This document shows, in pieces, positions 1-5,147 of a DNA stretch of 5,428 nt. Below the pieces are notes generated by a model. That model was not told the origin of the DNA, did no database searches, and saw nothing but the letters and a program-made list of their open reading frames with translations. The stretch covers positions 1-5,428 of the forward strand of contig JALVTA010000168.1 in NCBI GenBank assembly GCA_027036095.1, read 5' to 3'. The stretch's first letter is position 1. Each line of letters begins with the position of its first letter. Source of the stretch: Thiotrichales bacterium (GTDB lineage: Bacteria; Pseudomonadota; Gammaproteobacteria; Thiomicrospirales; Thiomicrospiraceae). The translations under genes and the position numbers were made by a program.

Positions 1-13
1 CATCAAGACCAGT

Positions 14-1084
14 TCATCTTTTCTCACGACGGGTGCGCACGCCTTCGGCCAGCAGCTTGAGCACCTGTTCGCTGTCGTCCCAGCCAATGCAGGCATCGGT
101 AATGCTGACGCCGTATTCCAGCGGCTGGCCGGGAATGACGTCCTGACGGCCCGGTTTGAGATGACTTTCCACCATGGCGCCCATGATGTAGGGGGCGCTG
201 CGCCCTTCCTTCAGCTGGCGGGCGATGTCCTCGGCCACGATCAGCTGGCGTTCGTACTGCTTGTTGCTGTTGGCGTGGGAGCAGTCGATCATCAGCTTGT
301 CCTGCACGCCGGCGGCCTTGAGCTGTTCGACCGCTTCCATCACGGAAGCTTCGTCATAGTTGGGGCTGCGGGCGCCGCCGCGCAGAATGACATGGCAGTC
401 CTCGTTGCCGGTGGTGGAGAAGATGGCGGAACGCCCGTCCTTGGTCAGTGACAGGAAGATGTGCGGGCGCATGGCGGCACGGATGGCATCCACGGCAATC
501 TTGATGCTGCCGTCGGTGCCATTCTTGAAGCCCACGGGGCAGGAGAGGCCGGAGGCCAGTTCGCGGTGGCCCTGGCTCTCGGTGGTGCGGGCGCCGATGG
601 CGCCCCAGCTGACCAGATCGGCGATGTACTGTGGAGAGATCAGGTCCAGAAACTCGGTGGCGGCGGGCACGCCCATGTTGTTGATGTCCAGCAGCAGTTC
701 GCGCGCCAGCGCCAGCCCCTTGTTGATCTTGAAGGTTTCGTCCAGATCCGGGTCATTGATCAGACCTTTCCAGCCCACGGTAGTGCGTGGCTTTTCAAAG
801 TAGACCCGCATGACCACCAGCAGATCTTCCCGGTGGTGCTCGGCCTCCCGTTTCAGGCGTTCGGCATAATCCCGTGCAGCATCCGGATCATGGATGGAGC
901 AGGGGCCGATGACCACCAACAGGCGGTCGTCCCTGCCGTAGAGGATGTCGTGAATCTGCCGGCGGGTTTCATGGACCGTGCGGGCGGCCGTCTCGCTGAT
1001 GGGGAAGCGCTCGTGCAGGTCCCTGGGCGGCACCACTTCAGTGATGTCGCGAATGCGCAGATCGTCCGTGGGAAACTGGGTCAT
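14..1084 (-). CDS. aroG: 3-deoxy-7-phosphoheptulonate (DAHP) synthase, class I, AroG type
   Basis: Cytosolic enzyme condensing phosphoenolpyruvate and erythrose 4-phosphate to DAHP, the first step of the shikimate pathway to Phe, Tyr and Trp. The 356-aa protein matches the AroF/G/H family over its full length (E. coli AroG is 350 aa). Visible landmarks are GPCSIHDP at residues 60-67 with the metal-ligand Cys62, RVYFEKPRTTVGWKG at 93-107, GARTTESQ at 164-171, PVGFKNGTDG at 183-192 with Lys187, ILRGG at 233-237, DCSHANS at 267-273 with His270, VES at 305-307 with Glu306, and SITDACIGW at 327-335 with Asp330. All metal and substrate residues seem intact. The N-terminal DDLRI and the FLS at 210-212 resemble Phe-regulated AroG more than Tyr-regulated AroF (FVG), so feedback by Phe is an inference; the Trp-type AroH is not fully excluded. 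The ATG at 1084 fits family N-termini, but only a weak AAGAG lies just upstream. The gene is divergent from the DUF3579 gene. Confidence 0.95.
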   Translation of the reverse strand: MTQFPTDDLRIRDITEVVPPRDLHERFPISETAARTVHETRRQIHDILYGRDDRLLVVIGPCSIHDPDAARDYAERLKREAEHHREDLLVVMRVYFEKPRTTVGWKGLINDPDLDETFKINKGLALARELLLDINNMGVPAATEFLDLISPQYIADLVSWGAIGARTTESQGHRELASGLSCPVGFKNGTDGSIKIAVDAIRAAMRPHIFLSLTKDGRSAIFSTTGNEDCHVILRGGARSPNYDEASVMEAVEQLKAAGVQDKLMIDCSHANSNKQYERQLIVAEDIARQLKEGRSAPYIMGAMVESHLKPGRQDVIPGQPLEYGVSITDACIGWDDSEQVLKLLAEGVRTRREKR

Positions 1085-1110
1085 CGCTCTTGCCGGGATA
1101 GTTGGACAAA

Positions 1111-1144
1111 GGCGGTATTATGCCATCTTTGGCGGTATTTTGCC
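1111..1144. repeat. Tandem 14-bp direct repeat in the aroG / DUF3579 promoter region
   Basis: GGCGGTATTATGCC at 1111-1124 recurs as GGCGGTATTTTGCC at 1131-1144, with one mismatch and a start-to-start distance of 20 bp, about two helical turns. Each copy also begins GGC and ends GCC, so each has weak dyad symmetry. One copy overlaps the candidate aroG -10 and the other lies at the expected -35 position of the DUF3579 gene. That arrangement suits a regulator binding site serving both divergent genes. It does not look like the TyrR box (TGTAAA-N6-TTTACA) known from enteric aromatic genes. The repeat is seen directly; operator function is inferred. Confidence 0.5.
1117..1125 (-). promoter_or_regulatory. 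Candidate extended -10 promoter of aroG
   Basis: On the minus strand TGGCATAAT reads as a TGn extended -10 element with CATAAT as the hexamer. It would start transcription near 1110 and give a leader of about 26 nt before the aroG ATG. No convincing -35 hexamer is seen, which extended -10 promoters can tolerate. It lies inside one copy of the 14-bp direct repeat, so a factor binding that repeat would cover the promoter. This is inference from consensus matching only. Confidence 0.4.
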
Positions 1145-1155
1145 GACCTGGAGTG

Positions 1156-1164
1156 TGGTAGAAT
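1156..1164 (+). promoter_or_regulatory. Candidate extended -10 promoter of the DUF3579 gene
   Basis: TGGTAGAAT fits the extended -10 consensus TGnTATAAT with one mismatch in the hexamer TAGAAT. A poor -35 (TTTTGC, 1138-1143) sits 15 bp upstream. Initiation would fall near 1171, leaving a leader of about 30 nt before the GTG start at 1201. The match is good for the -10 and weak for the -35. Confidence 0.45.
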
Positions 1165-1200
1165 TCCGCTGTTTGGGGTTTGTTACAAGGGTTGGAAAAG

Positions 1201-1494
1201 GTGCACTGCAAATACATTATCGAGGGCTACACCGAGGACGGACGCAAGTTTCGCCCCAGTGACTGGATCGACCGAATCTCTTCGATGATGGCCAGCTATG
1301 GCAAGCAGCACCGCCTCGTCTATTCCGACCTGTTGCACCCGGAGCTCTATGACGGACAGAAGTGCCTGATCATCGACGACCGTCTGGAGCAGGAAAACCC
1401 GGGTATGTATGAGTATGTGATGAACTTCGTCAAGAGCAACGGCCTGCGCATGCGCAAGGTGTGCGATCTGGATCAGGACAAACTGGGCCGTTGA
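1201..1494 (+). CDS. DUF3579 domain-containing protein (function unknown)
   Basis: A 97-aa soluble protein. I recognise it as DUF3579-like from IIEGYTEDGRKFRPSDW (residues 6-22), the following R-x6-7-YGK-x2-R (25-38), YS-x4-HPELYDGQKC (41-55) and NP-x5-VMNF-x3-NGLR (66-83). The FRPSDW core and the DGxKC and NP blocks are the family signature as I remember it. No catalytic motif, signal peptide or membrane segment is visible, and no biochemical role is established to my knowledge. I chose the GTG at 1201: family members begin just before this point, and AAGG at 1187-1190 gives a ribosome site 10 nt upstream. A TTG at 1180 in the same frame would add seven residues and is less likely. The gene is monocistronic here, with its promoter region shared back to back with aroG. 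Confidence 0.8.
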   Translation: MHCKYIIEGYTEDGRKFRPSDWIDRISSMMASYGKQHRLVYSDLLHPELYDGQKCLIIDDRLEQENPGMYEYVMNFVKSNGLRMRKVCDLDQDKLGR

Positions 1495-1512
1495 AGTCTC
1501 AGCGCAGAACAT

Positions 1513-1544
1513 AAAAAAACCCGACATCCAGTTTGGATGTCGGG
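1513..1544 (-). terminator. Strong rho-independent terminator (minus strand)
   Basis: CCCGACATCC (1520-1529) and GGATGTCGGG (1535-1544) form a perfect 10-bp stem with a 5-nt loop. Read on the minus strand the stem is followed immediately by seven U residues (A-run 1513-1519), the textbook intrinsic terminator. On the plus strand the stem is followed only by TGCCTTTCC, so it would be a poorer terminator for the DUF3579 gene, which ends 25 nt upstream. It would end transcripts from the YqfO-like gene or from the candidate small RNA. Confidence 0.9.
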
Positions 1545-1617
1545 TGCCTTTCCATTCGGACGAACGAAAGTTCAAACAAAGCTCTTCAAGAGGAGGTCAC
1601 TGTCTGAAACAGTGAGT
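1513..1617 (-). ncRNA. Candidate ~100-nt small RNA (no family recognised)
   Basis: Between the YqfO-like gene and the DUF3579 gene the minus strand carries a sigma70-like promoter (1622-1650) and, about 100 nt on, a strong intrinsic terminator with no start-bearing ORF in between. The predicted transcript begins near 1613-1617. It then has hairpin 1, a perfect 7-bp stem with 5-nt loop (1597-1615). A mostly unpaired pyrimidine-rich stretch containing CCUCCUCUU (minus-strand reading of 1588-1596) follows, running to about 1571. Next come hairpin 2 (1548-1570; CUUUC pairing with GAAAG, plus an inner UUC/GAA) and the terminator hairpin. Three stem-loops and a U7 tail are typical of Hfq- or ProQ-type small RNAs. 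The alternative is a structured 3' UTR of the YqfO-like gene, or a fragment processed from it. I know of no matching RNA family; the elements are seen in the sequence and the RNA is inferred. Confidence 0.45.
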
Positions 1618-1621
1618 TTTC

Positions 1622-1650
1622 ATAATAATATAAGAAAATCACGAAATCAA
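1622..1650 (-). promoter_or_regulatory. Candidate sigma70-like promoter of the small RNA
   Basis: Read on the minus strand, TTGATT (1645-1650) is separated by exactly 17 bp from TATTAT (1622-1627), in an AT-rich island unlike the GC-rich surroundings. The predicted start is near 1615, immediately before hairpin 1. It lies just downstream of the YqfO-like stop codon, so it cannot serve that gene; the only thing between it and the terminator is the candidate small RNA. AT-rich spacers can match by chance, which limits confidence. Confidence 0.5.
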
Positions 1651-1658
1651 CATTTTTT

Positions 1659-1979
1659 TCACTGTTGTGACAGATCGTCCAGCTTCCACACATCATAGGC
1701 CGGCGTCTCATAGGGGTGTGCTGCCTTGAGCGCGCGGATGGCGCTCTCGATATGGACATCATCGCACACCATCTCCACCCGGTATTCGGCCACCTTTTCC
1801 ACTTCGCCCGGCTGGCCGAGAAAGGGGTTGGCGCCCTCAAGTGGGCGGAACTGGCCTTCACCGAGTACCTGCCAGCTGCAGCGATCATAATTGCCAATAC
1901 GTCCGGCGCCGGCGTCGAACACCGCCTGTTTGACCTGTTCCACATGGGTAACGGGAACGAAAAAGACCAGCTTGTACAT
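1659..1979 (-). CDS. YqfO/NIF3-family PII-like-insert protein, stand-alone
   Basis: A 106-aa protein corresponding to the PII/CutA-like domain that is inserted in the middle of YqfO-type NIF3 proteins but here stands alone. Visible signature blocks are YKLVFFVPVTHVEQVKQAVF (2-21, first strand and helix), GAGRIGNYDRCSW (24-36), GEGQFRPLEGANPFLG (40-55) and HPYETPAYDV (88-97). Such proteins are usually annotated NGG1p-interacting factor NIF3, which is misleading because the metal-binding NIF3 core is missing. The PII-like fold suggests a small-molecule sensor or oligomer, but no ligand is known to me. The ATG at 1979 is preceded by GGAGG (minus-strand reading of 1991-1995) at an 11-nt spacing. 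The gene is divergent from the membrane-protein gene across 41 bp, and its stop lies about 115 nt before the minus-strand terminator. Confidence 0.85.
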   Translation of the reverse strand: MYKLVFFVPVTHVEQVKQAVFDAGAGRIGNYDRCSWQVLGEGQFRPLEGANPFLGQPGEVEKVAEYRVEMVCDDVHIESAIRALKAAHPYETPAYDVWKLDDLSQQ

Positions 1980-1983
1980 CCGC

Positions 1984-1989
1984 TACAAT
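1984..1989 (+). promoter_or_regulatory. Candidate -10 element (TACAAT) for the membrane-protein gene
   Basis: TACAAT matches the -10 consensus at five of six positions and would place the start near 1996, about 25 nt before the ATG at 2021. No good -35 is seen 16-18 bp upstream. The element lies inside the leader of the divergent YqfO-like gene, so the two transcription units are tightly packed. Confidence 0.4.
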
Positions 1990-2020
1990 ACCTCCGTTCC
2001 AACTATGGGAGAAAGACGTA

Positions 2021-2341
2021 ATGAACGCATTGCTGTGGGCGTTTGCCGCCGTGCTGGTGACGGCAGTGGCCGCGCTGGTATTTCATCTGCCCATTCTGGG
2101 CAATCTGCTGTTCATCGCCGGGCTGACCGGCTTCATCCTGCTCTTTTTCCGTGATTTTGACCCGGATACCGCTACGGAGGCCGAAAAGGTGCGCCGCAAG
2201 CGCTGGCTGACTGTCTGCGGCGTGGCCATGGTGCTGGGGCTGCTGTTCGGCTCACTGTGGAACAGCCACATCATTGCGCCGCCGCCTGCGCCAGGGGCAC
2301 CCAACATTCCCTCTGAATCCGGCATGATTCCGGGGCAGTAA
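2021..2341 (+). CDS. Small predicted inner-membrane protein, unknown family
   Basis: A 106-aa protein I do not recognise. Three hydrophobic stretches at about residues 4-21, 26-43 and 63-80 look like membrane helices. Between the second and third lies a charged loop (44-62: an acidic DFDPDT part, then basic RRKRW). The positive-inside rule puts this loop in the cytoplasm, so the N-terminus would be cytoplasmic and the C-terminus periplasmic. The tail (81-106) is rich in Pro, Gly and Ala (APPPAPGAP) and probably disordered. There is no cleavable signal-peptide or lipobox pattern. The ATG is preceded by GGGAG at 2007-2011 with a 9-nt gap, a good ribosome site. It is divergent from the YqfO-like gene and convergent with ygfZ, so it is probably monocistronic. 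Base use resembles the neighbours, so it is probably a real gene of unknown role. Confidence 0.75.
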   Translation: MNALLWAFAAVLVTAVAALVFHLPILGNLLFIAGLTGFILLFFRDFDPDTATEAEKVRRKRWLTVCGVAMVLGLLFGSLWNSHIIAPPPAPGAPNIPSESGMIPGQ

Positions 2342-2365
2342 GCCTGTTTTCGCCGTGAATGAATG

Positions 2366-2395
2366 AGCTTCCCGGCGGGAGGCTGCCATGCAGCC
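2366..2395. terminator. Overlapping GC-rich hairpins between convergent genes
   Basis: AGCTTCCC (2366-2373) pairs with GGGAGGCT (2377-2384) around a 3-nt loop, with one G-T wobble. Overlapping it, GGCTGC (2381-2386) pairs with GCAGCC (2390-2395) around CAT. The two stems share bases 2381-2384 and exclude each other. Neither is followed by a U-tract on either strand, so they are not classic intrinsic terminators. Their position, in the 59 bp between two convergent stop codons, suggests a pausing or transcript-end role. Confidence 0.3.
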
Positions 2396-2400
2396 CTGAC

Positions 2401-3465
2401 TCAGTCTTCGTCCAGCACCGGATAGGGCAATGGCTCAATGCGTAACGGCTGGCCGTTCACGTTCAGGTCGCCCTGGGCCTGGGCCAGCGTCTTGACATTG
2501 GCCACCGCCTGCACGAGCTGTCCCTCGATGGGGTCAGGACGCTGCCACAGCAGTTCGAACTCGATGCGTTTGCCCTTTTCATCTTCGGCGGAGAAGGTCT
2601 CGCCAGGGGCGGCCTCGATCGGTGCATCGCTGTGCAGGCGGAACATGCGCTTGGGCACGGTGGCCCGGAAATGCAGCCGGGCGATGATCTCCTGGCCGGG
2701 GAAACAGCCTTTCTTGAAGTTGACCGCTCCCAGCTTGTCCAGGTTGAGCATCTGGGCGACGAACCGGCCGCTGACGGCGTCGGTGACCACCGGGATGCCG
2801 GCGACGATGTCCATCAGGTGCCAGTCATAGTGGTTGGTACGGTCGGCATTGACCAGCAGTTTTTCCCATGCACCTTTCATCTGATCCACCGGCCCCAGCA
2901 GCAGGTAGCGGTGGTAGGGGCCGGGAATCTTCATGGCTTTGATCTTGCGCAGCCCCTCCATGGGCACCATGGCGGCAGACCAGGTCTCCTTGACCTTGGC
3001 GTCCAGCGCCCGCTGAAGGTCAAGATCGCCGAAATCACCGCCGTAACCCAGCAGTGCCAGGTCGTCGCTGCGGTCGGTGAGGGTGACCTTTGAGCGCAGC
3101 ACGAACATCTGCAGCCGCTTGAGAATGGTCTCCTTCAGGCTGGCGTCGAAGATCAGGTAGTAGTCGCGTTCGTACATCATGATCCAGAACAGCGCCAGCA
3201 CCTGACCTTTGGGGTCGCACCAGGCGGACAGCTGGCCGGCTTTGTTGCTGACTTCCTCAATGTCATTGGTCAGCTGCGCCTGCAGGAAGGTTTTGGCGTC
3301 TTCACCGCTGACCTGCACCAGCGCCATGCCGGTCAGGGGCGCGACCACCGGCCCATGCTTGACCAGTACCCGTTCCAGATCGGGTTCACCAAAGGTGGTC
3401 ACGCGGCCATGTTCGTCGAATTGCGCGCCCTGCTGTTCCAGAAACTGCTGCCAGTCTGCGTTCAT
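2401..3465 (-). CDS. ygfZ: Folate-binding tRNA-modifying / Fe-S repair protein YgfZ
   Basis: A 354-aa cytosolic protein of the YgfZ/GcvT-like fold (E. coli YgfZ is 326 aa). The hallmark KGCFPGQE motif is at residues 252-259 with the conserved Cys254 (KGCYTGQE in E. coli), followed by RLHFRA. Other family features are the LTGMALVQVSGEDAKTFLQAQLTND block (44-67) and the LMDIVAGIP segment (217-224). YgfZ binds tetrahydrofolate and supports the activity and repair of certain Fe-S enzymes, including the tRNA-thiolating enzyme MiaB; that is family knowledge from E. coli. The ATG at 3465 has an excellent GAGGAG ribosome site (minus-strand reading of 3474-3479) with an 8-nt gap. The gene lies 46 bp downstream of nadB on the same strand with no visible terminator between, so an operon is likely. 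Its last codons approach the convergent membrane-protein gene. Confidence 0.92.
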   Translation of the reverse strand: MNADWQQFLEQQGAQFDEHGRVTTFGEPDLERVLVKHGPVVAPLTGMALVQVSGEDAKTFLQAQLTNDIEEVSNKAGQLSAWCDPKGQVLALFWIMMYERDYYLIFDASLKETILKRLQMFVLRSKVTLTDRSDDLALLGYGGDFGDLDLQRALDAKVKETWSAAMVPMEGLRKIKAMKIPGPYHRYLLLGPVDQMKGAWEKLLVNADRTNHYDWHLMDIVAGIPVVTDAVSGRFVAQMLNLDKLGAVNFKKGCFPGQEIIARLHFRATVPKRMFRLHSDAPIEAAPGETFSAEDEKGKRIEFELLWQRPDPIEGQLVQAVANVKTLAQAQGDLNVNGQPLRIEPLPYPVLDED

Positions 3466-3511
3466 GAACGAAGCTCCTCGGTAATCGTTGGGGTGCGGAA
3501 ATTTTAGCGGG

Positions 3512-5101
3512 TCAGCGCGGTTTGAGCACGGTGGGCCGTGCCGTCTTGCGCATTTCCGGGTGGTCCTTGTTGTAGTGCAGGCCGCGGCTTTCCTTGCGGC
3601 GGCGGGCGCTGAGGATGATCAGCTCGGCCACCAGCGCCAGGTTGCGCAGTTCGATCAGGTTGGCATTGACGGTGTGGCGACAGTAATAGTCTTCCACTTC
3701 CTGCTGGATGACGCGGATGCGCTTCTGCGCCTGTTTCAGGCGCTGGTCAGAACGCACGATGCCCACATAGTCCCACATGGTGCGGCGGATTTCGTCCCAG
3801 TCATGGCTGATGAGCACCTGCTCCTGCGGGTCGCGGGCGCGCGAGCTGTCCCACAGCGGGGCCTTGATCTTCCTGGGCGGCATCTCTTCCAGCCACCGGA
3901 GGATGGAAAGGGCTGCGTCCTGTCCGAATACCAGGCCTTCCAGCAGAGAGTTGCTGGCCAGACGATTGGCGCCGTGCAGGCCGGTGTAGGCGGTCTCGCC
4001 CACGGCCCACAGGCCGGGCAGATCAGTGCGTGCTTCGATGTCGGTGAGCACGCCGCCGCAGGTGTAATGGGCCGCCGGTACCACGGGAATCGGCTCACGG
4101 GTCATGTCGATCCCTACCTTGAGCAGGCGCTCGTAGATGGTGGGAAAGTGGCGCCGAATGAAGACCGGCCCTCGGTGGGTGATATCCAGCAGCACATGGT
4201 CGATGCCGTGCTTTTTCAGCTCCGAGTCAATGGCACGGGCGACGATGTCCCGCGGCGCCAGCTCGCCCCGTTCGTCGTAATGGTGCATGAAGCGCTCGCC
4301 CCACGGCAGGCGCAGGATGCCGCCTTCGCCCCGCACCGCCTCGGAGATGAGGAAGGCGCGGTCATGCGGGTGATACAGGCAGGTGGGGTGGAACTGGTTG
4401 AACTCCATGTTGACCACCCGGCAGCCGGCGCGCCAGGCCATGGCGATGCCGTCGCCGGTGGAAGTGTCGGGGTTGCTGGTGTAGAGGTAGGCCTTGGAAG
4501 CACCACCGGTGGCCAGCACCACGGCGCGCGCCTGCATGGTCTTGATGGTGCCGGTGTTCTTCGACAGCACGTGGGCACCGATGACGGTGTCGTCGTCCCG
4601 CAGCAGGTCGATGGCCTCATGTCGGGACATCAGACAGATGTTCTCGTGGGCCTTGGCATGGTCCAGCAGCACCTGCTCCACGCTGCGGCCCGTGTGGTCG
4701 GCCACATGGATGACGCGGCGGTGGCTGTGCCCGCCTTCCTGGGTCAAATGGAAAGGGGTGGGGCAGTGTTCGCTGGCCTCGCAGCGGGAGAAGGGCACGC
4801 CCAGAGAAACCAGCCAGTCGATCATGGCACGGCTGTTTTCCGACACATGGCGCACGATGGCCGGGTCGCACAGGCCGGCACCGGCTGCCAGCGTGTCGGC
4901 CACATGGGCATCCACCGAGTCGGAGGGGTCCAGTACGGCGGCGATGCCGCCCTGCGCCCAGCGGGTGGCGCCTTCGTCCAGCGCCGTCTTGGCGATGACG
5001 GTCACCTGGCAGTGGTCGGCCAGATGCAGGGCGCAGGTGAGCCCGGCAATGCCGCTGCCGATGATGAGCACGTCTGTACGGGTGCGTTCCGTGTGGACCA
5101 T
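3512..5101 (-). CDS. nadB: L-aspartate oxidase NadB
   Basis: Flavoenzyme oxidising L-aspartate to iminoaspartate with O2 or fumarate as acceptor, the first step of de novo NAD synthesis; the NadA quinolinate synthase uses its unstable product. The 529-aa protein is full length (E. coli 540). Visible are the FAD dinucleotide motif GSGIAG (15-20), GATRWAQGGIAAV (44-56), a second FAD contact at VVLATGGAS (194-202), and the active-site blocks QFHPTCLYH (236-244), SEAVRGEGG (253-261), RGELAPRDIVARA (278-290), HYTCGG (345-350) and TGLHGANRLASNSLLEGL (373-390). The C-terminal helical domain is present, and no key motif is broken. The ATG at 5101 is the only start just before the FAD motif, yet the bases upstream (ACATAACGCAATC) carry no Shine-Dalgarno sequence. 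The gene is divergent from rseC and probably co-transcribed with ygfZ. Confidence 0.96.
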   Translation of the reverse strand: MVHTERTRTDVLIIGSGIAGLTCALHLADHCQVTVIAKTALDEGATRWAQGGIAAVLDPSDSVDAHVADTLAAGAGLCDPAIVRHVSENSRAMIDWLVSLGVPFSRCEASEHCPTPFHLTQEGGHSHRRVIHVADHTGRSVEQVLLDHAKAHENICLMSRHEAIDLLRDDDTVIGAHVLSKNTGTIKTMQARAVVLATGGASKAYLYTSNPDTSTGDGIAMAWRAGCRVVNMEFNQFHPTCLYHPHDRAFLISEAVRGEGGILRLPWGERFMHHYDERGELAPRDIVARAIDSELKKHGIDHVLLDITHRGPVFIRRHFPTIYERLLKVGIDMTREPIPVVPAAHYTCGGVLTDIEARTDLPGLWAVGETAYTGLHGANRLASNSLLEGLVFGQDAALSILRWLEEMPPRKIKAPLWDSSRARDPQEQVLISHDWDEIRRTMWDYVGIVRSDQRLKQAQKRIRVIQQEVEDYYCRHTVNANLIELRNLALVAELIILSARRRKESRGLHYNKDHPEMRKTARPTVLKPR

Positions 5102-5126
5102 GATTGCGTTATGTCGGTTCGGGTTG

Positions 5127-5139
5127 CCTATACTATACT
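5127..5139. promoter_or_regulatory. Overlapping bidirectional -10 elements between nadB and rseC
   Basis: A short AT-rich run contains TATACT twice on the plus strand (5129-5134 and 5134-5139) and TATAGT on the minus strand (reverse of 5132-5137). Either plus-strand copy could serve rseC, with starts near 5141-5146. The minus-strand copy could serve nadB, with a start near 5125 and a leader of about 24 nt. No strong -35 is seen on either side. Because the elements overlap, RNA polymerase binding for one gene would exclude the other. Confidence 0.45.
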
Positions 5140-5147
5140 ACTACACC

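Noticed and set aside
1085..1200. A transcription-attenuation leader for aroG
   Set aside because: No short ORF with clustered Phe, Tyr or Trp codons and no terminator/antiterminator pair is visible in the short leader.
461..1288. A 275-codon plus-strand frame antisense to aroG
   Set aside because: Same cause: codon-aligned mirror of aroG, running on through the promoter region and into the DUF3579 gene. No family resemblance.
1597..1620. Plus-strand terminator: TCACTGT/ACAGTGA hairpin followed by GTTTT
   Set aside because: The T-run is short and follows a weak 7-bp stem. The minus-strand reading, as the 5' hairpin of a transcript with its own promoter and strong terminator, explains it better. 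A minor terminator role for plus-strand read-through is not excluded.
1597..1623. An 8-codon ORF (MKTHCFRQ) on the minus strand as a leader peptide
   Set aside because: Its ATG overlaps the predicted -10 region and has no ribosome site, so it would not be in the predicted transcript.
1586..2002. A 138-codon minus-strand frame overlapping the YqfO-like gene
   Set aside because: It is a shifted frame over a clearly conserved protein; its translation is rich in Arg, Ser, Trp and Cys and ends in the AT-rich non-coding stretch.
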